DNA of 64,000 nt from assembly GCA_017590115.1 (NCBI GenBank), contig JAGGNK010003335.1, positions 9,726,320 to 9,790,319 of the forward strand, written 5' to 3'. Below are positions 1 to 14,263 of the stretch, one piece after another. Within the stretch, counting starts at the first letter, position 1, and each line of letters starts with the position of its first letter. The position numbers and the translations under genes are program-made. Source of the DNA: Montifringilla adamsi (taxonomy: Eukaryota > Chordata > Aves > Passeriformes > Passeridae). The notes beneath the pieces were generated by a model, which saw nothing but the letters and a program-made list of their open reading frames with translations, was not told where the DNA came from and did no database searches.

Positions 1-3000
1 AACATCTCTGCTATGTTGATATCCTGAAAGATTGAACCAAAAAAAAAAGTTTTGCAGACTTACCTTTGCCCAGTGAAGCAACCAAGGGCAAACTGCAGCT
101 CGGTTGGGAAGAATGTTTGGCACAGGCAGCAGTGGTGACTCACCAATATTAACAGCAGCAGGGTTTTGGATCTCCTGCACCTTGCTACCACAATGCCAAG
201 CTATTCATCAGCACAAACACTGTCCTGCACGCTCTCCTCCAGAAAAAAGCCAAACTAAGGAGGCCTTGGGAGCTCTAACCTATGCCAGGCTTGGTCCAAA
301 GCTTGCTGGAAAGATTGCCTTTGAGTGAAAGGAGCTGTGGGACCACCTAAAATGTCCCAGTGCAGGTGGCAATCAGTCCCCAGACTGTGTTTCCCATTTT
401 ACACCCTGAACATTTTGCAGCATCATGGAGAAGGTCACCTTTGGGGTGCAAAACTGCTGGTGGCACAAGACAATTCTGCTTTCTGAGAGGGAGCTCACAG
501 CCATGGCAGGGGTTTATAGGATGGAGGTTTGCTGGCTAAGAGAGAATGGGTTTAGATATGTCCCAGTTTCTCTGTTGGAATAATGGTTGGGTAGATTTCT
601 TTTTGACATTAGTGAATTCATGTTGAGATGGTTTCTTTGCTATTGCAATGCACCTCCCCTGACTGCACCTTGACTCCTTATGCTCTGTTTCCCCTGGGTG
701 CCTCCATATGTGTCATGGTTGGAGCTTGCATCCTTGAGCTTATCCTTGTATATCCTTGTAACCAAAATGAAGGAAAAGCCCTTGATATCCTTCAGAAAGG
801 AGCACAGTTCTGTCTCTGGCATCACCAGCTCATGCTGAAGATGGTGATGGAAGTAAATTATCAGATTTTCAGGGGAAAGCTGAGGGAATTTGAATTTGGA
901 ATTGAGGCACTGTCTCGTCCTTTTGTGGGGTTGTCTCTGGACCTACACATCTCTGCTCCTTCTGCTTCAGTGCTGTGGATCTGTAGACATCCTTGGATTC
1001 CTGCAGCAGCAGGAATTAGACAAGAAATGGACAGATTTGTCTTATCTGGTGCCACTGAGTGCCTAGAGCAGGGTGTCTCTCCTGTTGCCCTGGTTATGGT
1101 TGTGTTGTAAGGAACGTGTTAAAAATGCAGCAGCTGCTATTTGTTCTTGAAAAACACAGGATCTTCTGTCAGGATAAACATTTCCAAAAGTGCATGGCCT
1201 CTGTGACAGCTACAGTCCTAAGAAGGACTTAAATGATACACACAGGGTTAGAACTGACCTTCACCAGACTGGATTTCACTCTCTGAGCTAGAGAAATGTT
1301 TGTTAAAATGGGATTTCTATTGCTCCTCTATCCACTGGCAAATATGTCTTGTGTGTTTGGATCTATATTTTCTGAGTGCTTCATTTAAGCTCTGAATTCT
1401 GGAGGGAGATGGGCAGGGGAGTCTGGTGATAGTTGCAGAAATGTTTCAGACCCCATAGCTGAAGAGAGGACAGTAACAGAACTTTGGCTGGCTCTCAGTA
1501 GAAAGTGGGGTGACATTTACAAAGCCCATCCCTGCAAATACTGTTGTATTTCATGCCATGTCTTCTGCAGGACAGAAGACCAGTTAGATATAATTTTCAT
1601 AGGTATCAAGTGAGAACAAAACAAAAACACATTTTGAGGGACATAGAGGAAAATGATCCATTGCTAGAGGTGCTGGTTTGAGCTCATGGGCAGATGTGCA
1701 TTAAAGGATCATGCTGAAAGGTCACAATCTAAGAAGATGAGCTTTAAATCACAGGATTTTCTTTTTCCTACACTTTCTCTGGATGTTAGTGCTTTTTCAG
1801 GAACAGATCTATTGGTGAGGGCATGTGTACATTTTGAGGGGGCAGGTTTGTCATCCCCCAAGGCAGCAAATCTGTCAAAGCTCCAATGTCAGGCTGTCAG
1901 GCCACTGAACCTTCTTCTTTTCAACCACTTTTCAGACAGGTTGAATCTGGTGAGGCAAGTTGTGTACCCATGACACAAATCCTCCTCCAAGAAGCAGGGA
2001 GCCAGCCTGGGGAAATAGAGGCATTTGAAAAAACAAGGGCAGGGAAGTACAAAACTGGGTTGTCTTATGTTGCAAAAGTGACTTTCCACATCAGTGATCA
2101 GAGTGCAAGTCACTCAGATCTGGTTATTTGAAGAGCAGGATGGACTGCCAGGACACAGCAGAGCCTGCCTGGGCTTCCCAAGCCTACCTGCAGTTCATGC
2201 AGGGTGAGACAGGGAACAGAAGGAATGTCCTGGCTCTGGCTGATGATGTTGTGTTGTTTATTTTGATGTGGGTCAGAAAGTCACATTGGAACTGTGGTAG
2301 GGAATAGCCCTTTGCATGGGGTCATGATGTAAAACCAGGGGACAACTGACCCCAAACTGTGTGTGTCCTTTCATGCCAGCTGGCCAGGGCATGTCAGCCT
2401 GCTGCAGCTCAGCTCACACCCTCACAAAACAGTGGATAAACTCCACCACTAACCCGACCTTTTGCAAACCTGCTGTGCTGTGTCACATCGTTGAGCCTCT
2501 GGCCCAATCAGTTTTAAATGCCACTGTTTGCCAACCTTGTATTGTTCCCACAAACGAACTGAGTGTGTTAAGAGAGGATAATTAGGGAGAACACAGTAAT
2601 TAATACTGCTGATAATAACCCAGAGGTGTAATTTAGCTGCCTGACTTAGACTGAATTCCCTGTGCTGGAGGAGGAAAAGGCACTTGCTGAAGTCTTTCTC
2701 AGCAGCTTAGCTCTCCACAGGAGGCAATCACACACAGAAGCCACTGAGGTCTCTCCTGAGCTGCTAATGATTGCCTTGCAGACAGCGATGGCATGTCACT
2801 ATTGATTGTTTTCCTATTATAAACTCCTTCCTCTTCTCCCTTTTTGCCATGATCTGTTGGGTAAACACAGGAAAGAAGTACGAGCAGCTGAGGTTTGTGG
2901 TTATGAAGTGTTTGGAGGAGGAGGAGGGGAAGCACTGGTTCAGCAGGCAGTTCTTGTTCTAAGAAAGTGGCTATGGCTGAAAAAACAGTCCAAAGGGACG

Positions 3001-3666
3001 TGGGGATATCAGGATAAAAATCATCCTTCAGATCTATGCAGGCTTTTCTGCACTGACACTGCAAGAGGCATTTTTAAACACTGACTGCTATCTTGAGCAC
3101 GCTGCAGTGGGCATTTCATGTGCCAGTCCACTGTCAGAGATATTTGTTTTTCTTACTGTAGTCACTCCAAATATTTTATGGCTCCCTTTTACCCAGAGAT
3201 CCTTAGATCCCTCAGGTTCCTGTGATCTCCTATTGGCTGTGGCAGGGTTGAACATGGGAGAGATGAAGCCTCTTTCCCACCTTCTGGTCACTACTGGCTT
3301 CATGTATGGAAGTCCCACATCACTGGACACCCCCAGCTGCTGTCTGCAGCTCCTTTTCAAGGTACTTCACATCATTTAGTCCAGAGCAGCATTAACTTCA
3401 TTAACTTTGTGCAGTGTAAAGTCCTTCTGTTGCCTTCAGCTTTTGCCCCAGTTCTATTTAGATTGCTCTTTTGGTTCAGTTTGGTGAGGTGATGCAGTGG
3501 TTGATACTATTCCTGTGCCTTGGCTTTTTGTTAATGAAAGCAGTTCCTGAAAATGCACAGAATTGTGTTTTCCCGCCACTAAATTCCTCAGAAGCTTGAG
3601 GGAACTGGTGTGCCACTGCTCATGTAAATGAAATTCGAGTTAAACATATGCAATGGAAGGTCAAGC

Positions 3667-3735
3667 TTTTTCTTTTGATTTTTTTTTTTGTTTATTTTTT
3701 GGGTTTTTTTTGGGGTTTTTTTTTGTTTTTTTTTG
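3667..3735. repeat. T/G-rich low-complexity tract
   Basis: Long T runs broken by G clusters (GGG, GGGG). No retroelement is recognised next to it. Confidence 0.9.
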
Positions 3736-4277
3736 CATTTGGCATTTGAACTTTCATTTCCTCAACCTCATTCCTTGCAGGATAAATTAATGTTTTATTC
3801 AGGACATTGAAGTGCACTCAAGAGACACAAGTGATTCTAGTGACCTTCTCTGTGACCTTGAACAAATGTTTTCTCTCCCTGGATCTGCTCCTTCCCAGGG
3901 GTTTTAAAACCAACTAATTGTCACTGATGTCTATTACCAGCTTTTAGTCTTTGGACCTATCCTTTCTTGAGTCCTGACAGTCACACATCTTACCCTGGAG
4001 ATGTGTAGGAGTGGGACATCCAGTCTGTACTAATTGTCCAATCTCCAAAGAAAGATTTAGTCAATCCCAAAATAACTTTCTAAAGAAGGTGTGGTGAATC
4101 ATTCTCCTGACTTCCCCTTTCTCTGCTCACTGAGGATAGTAGAAGCCTGGATGGCTAATGAAACCAGATACCTAATTATTTAGAGCTGTAAATTTTGTAA
4201 GGGGGAGTCTATCCCAACATCAGAAAATCCTAATGTGAGAGTTTCTTCAGTAAAACCTCTTCTTTTCCTCTTTATTA

Positions 4278-4360
4278 TGGTTTATTGGTTTTGTTTGGTT
4301 GGTTGTTTTTGGTTTTTTCTTTTGTTTTTGCGTTTGTGCTTGTGTTTGTGTTTGTGATGT
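4278..4360. repeat. T/G-rich low-complexity tract
   Basis: Degenerate TTTG/TTGG repeats grading into GTGTTT units. The 62-codon open frame across it encodes only Phe/Val/Leu and is compositional. Confidence 0.85.
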
Positions 4361-7300
4361 GCTTCTTCATTCAGCAGCAATTATTAACCTTTCCTTGTGC
4401 AAAGATGTCAGGTTCTGTAAGACAACATAAAAGAGAAGAGGAATGGACTTGTGAGAGGAGAAGAACCTGCTAAGGAAAAAAGAAATTAAAAACCCAAGAA
4501 CCTGTTAGAGCTGTATTACAAGTGCTGTCAGTGTTTATCAGGGAAATAAGACAATAATCACTGGGTCCTCACAGGATAAGGTCCTCATTCCTGCCTTATT
4601 ATGCTTATTATTTTTGTGGGGAGAAGGTGGTTCAAGCTTGATTCGTCAGTAAGTGCATTATACTTACTCTTGTCCTCTATGATGGTTAGAAAGAGTTAGA
4701 GATTGGTTTTTATTTCATTTTCTTTCTTGTTTTCCCTTCCTCTCCTGACTGTCAGGGTGAATTTGTATCTTCTGGCAATGTTGGGGAGGTCGGAAAGATG
4801 TCAAAAAGAGGATGGAAAATGCATTTTGAAGTGAGCTGTTAGGAATTGCTTTGACATTTCTGACAAAGGGAAAGGTTACTGCACACAACTCTTCAGCTCC
4901 TATCTTCTTATTGCTTCTCTTGTCAACCACAAGTGGAAGCAGAGGAATTCCCTGCCATGGCTGGCTTGTCCCATGCCCGTGGCTGGTCTGGCAGGTGGGT
5001 TTGGCTTGGCATGCAGGCACAAATCACACTCTGTAGGGTGTGGTTACCACCTGGGGACAGCTGTTCTCACCAGTGTCCCCCGGGGTTCTGCTAAAGCAGA
5101 ATGGTCAGTTCAGAGGCAGCCCTGGCCCCTCTCCCCACCATCTTTTTTGCAAAAGTGAGAAATGCCTGCTCATTCCCTCCCACGTCTGCAAGGAGACCTT
5201 GATCCTCAAGTGAACTTTACTGACTGAATTGCTCCAGAAATTTAAAATCACAGATTTGGAGCCTTCTGCATAACCCAGTGAACCTCTGCTGTTGATAACA
5301 GACCAATAATGCTGACACCAAGTTTGGCACCCAGCGACATTTGGCCTGGCTCACTCTCTTGTCACCTGCTTGGGAAGAGGGAAGGAGAAATTAAGACACA
5401 AAGTTTAAAGACAGTCCACAAATGGTTGTGCCAGAACAGAAGGGAGATGTGTTCAGGAAGGAGCTTTACTGGTGAAAAGATAAAGTTCTAACTGCAGAAA
5501 TATTTTACTGTTGATGCTTTCAATTACAAATGAGCTGAGCCTGAAACAAGGGAAATCAACATGCATGAGCTTGTACTTTAACTAATAGTTGCCTGCAACA
5601 ATTTCTGGATAACTCCGGAACAGGAAAAAATAGAAGAATCTTTGCCAGTTCAGTTCATTATGAAGGGCAGTAACCGGTTCTAAATAGCCTTTTATTTCTT
5701 CTCCAATCTTATTATAGGACTGGATTAATAGCTTCAGTTTCCTGGTTTGTAATAGGAAAGATTCAAGCACTTTCAATATTTTGGTAAAAATATGCAAACT
5801 TGATTGTTTGTGCAGAAGCAACTGAAAACATAAACTTATTTGAGGAAACTCTCAAGTGTCTTTTCTTTAGCTGAGCATTAACATTTTCTGAGGGAAAAGC
5901 ACCAAACAAGTTTTATTAATTCTTTTCCTTTTTCATCCAATTCTTACTGGTTAGGTGGGTGGGAGGAGAGCAAATCTCCTTTGAGCTTTCACCTCTTCCT
6001 CTGATTTGCAGCTCTTGGTTTTGCTTTTTGCCTTTCTGGATTAAAACCAAAGGCAACACTTGTAGAGGCCCTGAGAAGCCTTTAGTGTCTGAGCTTTTCT
6101 TGGCAGCCACGAGAGCACAATTGCAAAGCAGAAAAGAAGAGCCTTATTTAGCAAGCAGTTGTTGCTCTCCAAGTTGATGAAACAATTAGCTGAGATGATG
6201 CCCTGGTGCCATTCTGCTCTTTTCATAGCACCACGATGCTCCTTTGCCAGGACAAGCCTCTTTGATGGTTTAATAAACCACGTGAAACCGCACATGACAT
6301 TCCTCACATTGGACCCAGTGGAGGGAAGATTTCACTGGCCAAGGGCAACATGATCCTCCTGGAGGAGCAAACTATCTCCCAACAAGGATGCTCTCTGCCT
6401 GTGAAAACAATTAATAAAGCTGGAGCACATCTCCTCTTCCTAAAGTCTGTAGCAGCCAGAAAGGAGCTGCTGTAGCAGGTGCTCGTCCCCCATGCTGGTA
6501 CAAGCTGTGCTGTGTTGTCTGCTGAGGGTAGGGCTCAGAGCTGCTCACAGCCACACAAGAGTGACAGTTTTCCATATTCCTGACAGCCTCTATTAAGCCA
6601 TACATGGAGATTGATGAGAAGCTCCTCTGCAAAGCGGTGTTGCCACAGATCAGAGCAGTTCAAGCAGCTGCTGGGTTAGAGCACAGTCCTTTATTTATTT
6701 CCTGGTGACTCTTTTCCACTACTTTTTCTGGAAGCAGATAGTGTTGTTTGCCTGGCTGCAAGCTGAGCTTGATGCTAAATCTGCTGGAAATGCTGAGCAG
6801 CGGAGGCCTCTTTACCTTCTGTGCAATTGCATATGGATTGGTTCCTGCAAGAGTTTCCAATAAACATTTTGATGGCCCTGTTTTTTCAGCCACATAGGAA
6901 GGCGACCATAAAAAGGAAAAAAAGAAATCCCAGAGGAAAGGAGATTAAAATTACCAGTGATCTCAATTCCCTGTGTTTCAGTTAAACATCATTTTAAATA
7001 TTGTCTGTAGTGCATGTACTCTGTCTGTGCTCCCCTTTCTTGACAGGTCCCCAAATCACATTCACTGCCATTCATTATGTGCAGGGGAATAAAACATTTA
7101 TTCCAAGTCATGTTTTATTCCTGGGAAAATATCTATTTCTGCAAGCTCCAGACATCTTTTTAACTATTAGCACTTCCCTTCATGGCCCTGGGCTCCCTGC
7201 CCAGAAGATGAGTCCTGCAGGTCTTGGTGGGATCGTGTCACCATGCACTGCAACCCTGCTGGGACAGGCACAGGCTTTGCAGCCTCTCACAGTTGCAGGT

Positions 7301-9880
7301 AACACAGCATGGCTTTGAAAATTTAACAGAAACATTCTTGGTGTTTTTTTGTAATCCCTCTCCATGCTGTTGAGACAGGAATCTTGCACCCAGTAAGGAG
7401 GAGTACCTTGTATTTTGCTGAAGTCCAAAGAATTTTATTTTTAGTTTAATGAGCTTTTGGTCAGCACTTAGATTTTATTTTAGGAATAGAACTAATGGCA
7501 ATGCAGCACCCCTTTCCTGCAGTGCCTACTGTCCTGTGGCCAGAGCACACTGGGATTGATTCTTATTCCAAAGTGAGAAAGCTATGGCCCAATGGGGCAT
7601 AATTTTATTTAACGGGCAGCAAAAGCTGGATGTTCTGACTCCAGCTCTTCCCTGCCTGCTTGACCAAGCTGCCTTTTAACTTCTGTTAACTTAACCCAAC
7701 AATTAAGTGTGCAGTCTGTGAAAATGAGCATCCTCTGATTTACCCTGTGCAGATGAAGCAGTGGGGCTCCCTTCCAGCAGCCCTTTGCCCCAAAAGCCAG
7801 CCAAAACCTCAACTCATCTGATGATGAAACAAATCTCTGAAGGCAGAGGGGAGTGCAAAGCCGCAGGAAAATCAGATTTTGAGCTTTACAGCTGGTCCCC
7901 AGCCTACCTCTGATATTGACACCTTCAATAAATCAGCTCAGCCAAGGTGCAGACTGAGAAAGATTCACTGTGGCTCAGTGACAGCTTTGCAGTTCAGAGC
8001 CTACAAATCACCCAGGGAGCTTTGTTTGCTGCCTGAAGGTGCCTCTCAGGGCTCTGCTCTGTGTGGTGCTTCCTGCACTACCTGTGGGCACAAGGAAGAT
8101 GTGCTTCACCCTTTGCTTGTCCCTGGCAGAGAATGGCACTCATTGCTGTGTAAAGGGAATGCCACGGAGTCCTGGCTGTAGCGGAGTTATTTACAAACAG
8201 CACATCCAACAAGCTTCATGTCCGGTACAGCCTGGACCTCGATGGTTTCCTTTGTGAATGCAGCACCCAGCCCCACTGTCCTCTTCTGGCCTCGTGCCCC
8301 ATGGGATGTGCCCACCACAGAAGGGACAGAACTGGCTCACCCAAGAGCTGGCACTCAGAATATGCAAGAGCTTTGTTTGCTCTGGCTCTTCACAAAAACC
8401 TCTGAGTATTTTACAAGTATCACAGCTCTGAACCCTGCAACAAATTTGGCTGAAAATGGCCAATGCTTTTAGGAGTTATTAGGAAAGATTGTCTATATGC
8501 TCTGTTAAGCCTTGTTTCCTGAGGAATCCAGGCTAAAATATTGCTTAGATATCTTAAAGCAGTTCTGCCCAAGCGCACAGGCTGCTTTAAATCAGAAAGC
8601 ATGAAAGCAAATTAAGGTTTTAAATCACCAGAGGTCAATTACCAAGTGGCTACTGCAACCTGTTATCTTTGCTGAACTACTGTGCAGGCATGAACATCTA
8701 AATCAGTGCTGTTTAACCCAGAGCTCTCAAAACAGGGCTTTCTCAGTGCTGCTGAGTCTCACTGCTCTGCAATCATCTTGCTTTCAAATTGCTGTAGGAA
8801 CAATAGAAAACAAAATCTCTGTTGGTAAGGTTCAAGTGTAGCTCTTAACCATCTTCAGTCACCCAAGTAGCAGATCTAACCTGACTCTCTTCAATTCTTA
8901 GAATAGTCTTTGCTTCAGTTGTTAGAGTACTCTGTATATTTTAAATCTCCCAGCATCTGTAATGCAGAATACCTTCAAAATATCTTTGCCACCTCTCATT
9001 CCAGCTGCTTTCATGGTAGGAATTATTTCTTCCTTTACTGAAAACCAGCTATCACTGGTTTGAACTGGGATGCTGGGCCAACAGTGTTTAGGGCTCTGCA
9101 TTGACTGGAGTTACAATGAAGTCAGAGTAGAAGTGTGACTATTTATGATTTGATTATGAAGCAGTAGAATTTTGCAAAGCAGAAGGGACTTTAAATCTCT
9201 GTTTTCATAACTCCAGATGTTCTGGCTTTGGGCTTTTCTGGGCTACAGTGGACAATTGTTCCCATAACTAGAATTGTCTCAATTTAGCTCCTAAAGGGAA
9301 GAATCCATCCAAAATTAATATTGTCAGCAGTGTAAGAGCTAACTTTTGTGAAGAAGACAGCATATGCTATAAAAAACCATGACCCCACAAACACAATTTT
9401 CCCCTATAGACTGGTAATGACTCATTTCAGTGTTGAAAACATAATTGAATTGCTCCTTGCAGCAATTAGGAGACTCTGTCGATGTTCAACTACTTAATTG
9501 TGTTTTCATACTGCGGGCTTTCTGTGGCAAGCTGGATGCACCATTCTGATGCTGAAATTATTGGTCTTTGCTGCTTGTTTTTCCCTGAACTCTATCCTGG
9601 ACAAGAACTCAGAGTTGGGAGAGTGGTAGGGGTTTTTCTGGCTACAGGTCTGGGTTTTTCTCAGCTGGCTGGACTGGTCACTTGTTAAACCTTTAGCAGC
9701 TCATGGTGTTGAACTGTGCTTGCTCTCTGCCCACCCCACTCAAGGTGAGGATGGTTAGCAAAGAGCTCTGGGTTAAACTGCTTGTGCTAATCCATTTGTT
9801 GTGTCTCAGAGGGGTTAGGGAGCAGTCACACACAAAGCATATTAAGAGAAGGGGAAGTATTGGGGCAGAAAGTACCATAT

Positions 9881-10130
9881 GAAGGTGGCCTGCACTCACC
9901 ATCTGTGTCAAGGCAAACGGAATGGCTAGGAAGAAAAAAAAAATATTATTACCTTTTGTCCATCCCTTACAGCCTAATGCATGGACACCCTCAGCAAGGC
10001 TCTGAAGGTGGCCTGCACTCACCATCTTTGTCAAGGCAAATGGAATGGCTAGGAATTAAAAAAAAAGGAGGAAATATTACCTTTTGTCCATCCCTTACAG
10101 CCTAATGCATGGACACCCTCAGCAAGGCTC
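9881..10130. repeat. Tandem direct duplication of about 123-127 bp
   Basis: Copy 1 spans 9881-10003 and copy 2 spans 10004-10130. Both begin GAAGGTGGCCTGCACTCACC and end in the same CCCTCAGCAAGGCT block. The first 51 bases differ at two sites, and the last roughly 60 bases are identical. The difference is concentrated in an A-rich centre (about 9930-9946 and 10055-10075) that has changed length and composition. High identity indicates a recent duplication or gene conversion. No further full copy is seen on either side, and the duplicated unit is not recognised. Confidence 0.95.
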
Positions 10131-12061
10131 ACTCCCCATGGGAGCTGGTTCATGTGTGTGGCTTGAGCAAAAACACAAGTCCCAGTAGGGCCAGATGTTA
10201 AAACAGCAGGGGCAGAATTCACCTGGTTAGAGTGGCCTGGAGTTGCCTCTCTGGTGCAAGGAAATTCCTTTTTAACAAGGGGTTTTTTAAATATGCTCAT
10301 CCCTACAGAGAAAGAAAGAAAAAAGCTTGTTGGTTGCTGTGTGAAGGGAGTCTCAGAGATCCAAGCGGCTGCTGGGAGGTGTGAGGTACCCAGGGAAAGA
10401 AAGCTGTGCCCAGGAACATCAGGATTCCTTGTTAGGGGATTGTGTAGGGAAAAGCCAGCAGGTCTCTCTGCTGCTCTGGCTGCCTGCCACGTTTGCAAGC
10501 ACGAGCCAGCTCTGTCTGGGCAGCTGGATCTGCTGGAGGACTCTGCCAGTGACAGGGCAGCCAAGCTGAGAGAGTGAGAGGGGGTCGAGCTGTCAGAAAC
10601 CATCTCTTACTTGGAGCTGCTGTGGAGGGGCACAACTGCAGTTCCCTTGCTCTAACCCTGGGCAAAAAAGCACCTCTACCTGCCCATCAGCCTTTGTGAT
10701 TTGGTATGGGCAAGTGAATGCAGGGCTTTGATTGTAAAATCTGGTGTTTTGAGAAGGTTTCAATTTCTTAGTGCATTTATGTAGCATACTTTCACTTCAG
10801 GGCTGCAAAATTATCATTTTATCTTGAGCTCTATTACCAGCCAGCAGCAGCAGTCATGTTAGCACAGTCACCCTGTAGCATGCCAATTGAGGACATTACA
10901 AAACCACAAAATAATTTGATTTGGCTGCTGAAACGTCTGAGTATCCTCCTGTGTACCTGTATCCTCCAAACCAGGAGCTTTAGAGCTAGATTAGAGTGTC
11001 TTCAAATCCCAGAGAGAGTTCAGATCCAGGGCTGCTCCCAGGCCTGATTGTTCCACAGCAGGATCTCAGATACCTCTTTGAAACTTCTGCCATTAACAAA
11101 GATGAATCAAGTGGGTCATTTTTGCAGCCAATATCTTGCCTGAGTCATGAGTTAAAATATTGTGTTAGTGGAAGAATGAGTTTCACATGATGATGTACTG
11201 TTATTGTTGTAAAAATTGTTTTGTTGTCATTAGGAGAAAAGGTAATTCTACTGAAAATGGGAAGACTTGTCTGGTCTTGGCTGATTAGCATTGATAAATG
11301 GATTTGGAGAATGAAGTCAAGTTAGGAATTTTCTGCTGTCTGGCAACTTCATATTCATTATGAAAGTCTAGCAGGGGTTTCAGTCATGCTGCTTTGCACT
11401 TGGAAACAGTTTAGCTCAGCTTGAGACAGTGTGGGAACAGTCACAAATGCCAGGAAATATATCTGTGGTGCCACCAGAGAGAGGAGAGGGATTAGAGGGC
11501 TAGCAATAAGAGCTGAGAGCCAGATAAGCCCATAAACAGCTCAAAAGGAGTCAAAAGTGGCATCCCTCTGCCTTGTAATGGGTGAAAAGAGAAGGAAAAC
11601 AATCCAGCTCTGTCAGAACACAAGAGAATTGGGAATGTTGGAGGGATGTGTTCTGGGGACCTGTAGGGGTGTTGGGAGCTCTGGGAGCAGCTGTCCCAGC
11701 ATGGAGGGCTGGTGGTGAGGGATCTGGGCTCTCCAGGAGCTCAGAGGGCACCTTGGGGGCTCCCCCATGAGTGCAGGGATTGAGGGGTGAGGACTGGCAT
11801 CCTGGGGGGTGTTCTGTGTCACTCTGGGTGTCACACTGAAGCCAGGGCTGTCATGGCCTGCTGGGAGCTGTCTTGGTTGTGTTTCTCCACTGGCTGCATA
11901 AATCCCATTTCTGAATGATTTGCTATCCAAAGGTGCTTCCCCACAACAAAAGGGACCAATAAATAAGGAAAAACAATCATTGAAGTGGTATTTCCCATAG
12001 AAATATTTTGATTTATTCCCTGTGTCTGAGCATGGAAAGCTGAAAGCTTTCTTTCTTTCCT

Positions 12062-12143
12062 GGAGGGAAGGGATGGGGAAAGGAAGAGAAAGAGAAAAGA
12101 AAGCAAAGGGGAGAGGAAGGAGAAAGGGAAAAGTAAAGGAAAA
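12062..12143. repeat. Purine-rich tract
   Basis: About 80 bases with a strong G/A strand bias (GGGAAGGGA, AAAGAGAAAAG). The minus-strand frames that cross it are Phe/Leu/Ser-rich artefacts. Confidence 0.8.
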
Positions 12144-12979
12144 CCCCCAAAGGTTCTGGGGTTTTCTGCTTTCCTCACTTAAAAAAACCTCTATCAACTA
12201 AACCTCCAAAACACCAAAGCAATTAATTTTGGTAAATGCACCAATTCACCATTTGGAAATGAAATCCTGAAATGGCTTGGTTTTAAAGTGCTAAAATTAG
12301 TCCAGCTGGCATTTAATGAATTTTCTTTAGCAGAACTATTCCTGCCACACCCCTGAACAGCCCCTGCTCCTGCACTAGTGGAAGCTGGAGCACAGTTAGA
12401 AATAAACTATTTACCTGCATAAAAGTACTTACTCCAGAGCAGCCTGATCTAATCCTAGCCCTTTGTGTCTCTTGGCTCTATTTCTGCTGGTAATCATGCT
12501 ATTAGTGGGATTGGACAGGAAAAAAAAAGGATTTTTTTCACAATATGAATGTGTGTTTCAATTTTTCTGCTTCAAAATGTCATCCCCCTCCTTTCAAGGG
12601 GCCAAACTTTGTTTCAGACCAAGAAAGGAAATAAAATGCCTCATTTTGCTTTGGGAAGCTGTGTTGGTTTTTGGTTGATTTTCAAACTGTCAGTGAACCA
12701 CATATTGGGTTTTTCACAGAGAATTAATTGATAGTCATTCACCAGAAATGGGGAAACTGAGGCACAGATGGTCCTCCCCTTGCCAGAAGGAGGGGAAGGG
12801 CTGGCAGTGGGACCCAGTTCCCTTTGGCAGAGCTCCCTCTCTAACTGGACCCCACAGCAATTCCTGGGGAAAAGAGATATTGCCTTTTCCTTGGGTTGTT
12901 AAGGCAAGGCTGAGCACAAGGTCCAAAATCTCTGGATGCAGTTCTGAAACTGGAAATCGGGGGGATGGAAAAACCAGGG

Positions 12980-13006
<27 letters not shown>
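12980..13006. repeat. Poly(A) run, 27 bases
   Basis: 27 consecutive A residues lie between G-rich flanks. No AATAAA or recognisable element precedes it at the expected distance, so it is recorded as a homopolymer rather than a retrotransposon tail. Confidence 0.95.
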
Positions 13007-13010
<4 letters not shown>

Positions 13011-14263
13011 GAAAAATTAGAGGAACAAGGCTTCTGGAGAGCAGGACTGGCAGCTGAGCCAGGTCCAGCAGGTCCAGCCTGTGCCTCCAGGCCCTGCCCG
13101 TGGCACCCTGGGCCCCGCTCAGGTGTGCAGGTGTGGGCGGCAGGATCCCTTCCAGCAGTGGGACGCTGATTCCTCTTGCACTGCTGGATCCCTGACGGCG
13201 TGGGTTAATTGAATGGACATATTTCATTAAACAAAGCCTTCGCCATCTGTTCCATCCCAATTAGAAATGCAGAAAAGAACATATTTCTCAATGACAATGG
13301 CAGGGAGGGGGAAAAGATATCAGTGGTTTCAAATCATGTAAAGTTTTTCTGCAAGATAGACTCACAGCTGGGAGGTTCAGGTTTTTTCTTGGGCTAGGCT
13401 CCCTAATCTTTAAATTCCCTCCCTAAAACACCAGTTTGGCTGAGTGGGAACTTCTGCTGTGCTGTCCCTCACACAATTTGGGAAGGGGATGAGGGGGATC
13501 TGTTTTCTCTGCTCGTTCCTGGGACCAAAGCAATAAGGAAAGAGCTCCCTATGAATTGTTATGAATTGTTATGTTGTTTTACCTTCCTGGTAATGGAAAT
13601 TGCACATTGATGCTATGCTGAGTCCCCATCTCTTCCTGAGGGAAGCTGAACTCCCAGGCTGAACTGAGGTACCGAGTAAGAGAACTCTCATTTTTTTAGT
13701 TGAAATCATAGTGATATACAGACAGAAAAAAAGTTATTCTTTGAAATTAAAGAGCCAGTGGTGTTAACCACAGTTTCTGTCCATACCTTGTGTGTCTGAC
13801 TAAGAATGTGTTTAATTTTTGCTCCAGCCATTTGTGGGGATGTCAGGAACCAGCAGTTATCAGCAGGGAGAGGCAAGAGGGGGGATGCAGAAGCAAACGC
13901 CTGATGTTGTCCTAGGAGATGATTTCCAAACCAGGAGGCAGGTTTCTTCTGACCTTTAGGAGGCAGAGCTGATTTGTTTTGTTGCTGTGGTGTGTTTTAT
14001 CTTTATGTTCCCATTAATCATTTTCATTCAAATGAAACCTGCAAGCATGTAATGTGCAGAACTCATTTCCTCAGGTCCGTGTGTGTGTTTGTGTTTCTTT
14101 AAGAAAATGCCGCAACCAATTCTGTTAAATTATTAGCCCTGTAATTCTCAAATTTACTGTCACCCTCAGGTAAAATTGCTGCTGCAACTAAATAAAACCT
14201 CTGGAAATGAATTGCAGCTCTTGACAGCCCTTAAGCCCTTGAGGCATTTAAATTCTGGATTTA

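Larger units (their letters stand above)
1..9880. other. Intergenic DNA, no gene recognised
   Basis: Open frames here do not exceed 160 codons, lack recognisable domains, and usually have comparable frames on the opposite strand (for example 628-1110 plus against 640-1055 minus). Apart from the two T/G-rich tracts, I recognise no mobile element, RNA gene or CpG island. Confidence 0.7.

Noticed and set aside
628..1110. 160-codon plus-strand open frame
   Set aside because: Two sizeable frames are open on the opposite strand over the same bases, and there is no domain, splice context or repeat support. Treated as chance.
9881..10130. Direct repeats considered as a CRISPR-like array
   Set aside because: Only two adjacent copies with no spacers, in vertebrate DNA; a simple tandem duplication.
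10049..10603. 184-codon minus-strand frame
   Set aside because: It begins inside the tandem duplication and has no recognisable domain; plus-strand frames overlap it.
11613..12197. 194-codon minus-strand frame
   Set aside because: Its length depends on the purine-rich tract, which removes stops and gives Phe/Leu/Ser/Pro-rich nonsense.
12980..13006. A27 run considered as a retrotransposon tail
   Set aside because: No AATAAA upstream at the right distance, no target duplication and no recognisable body.
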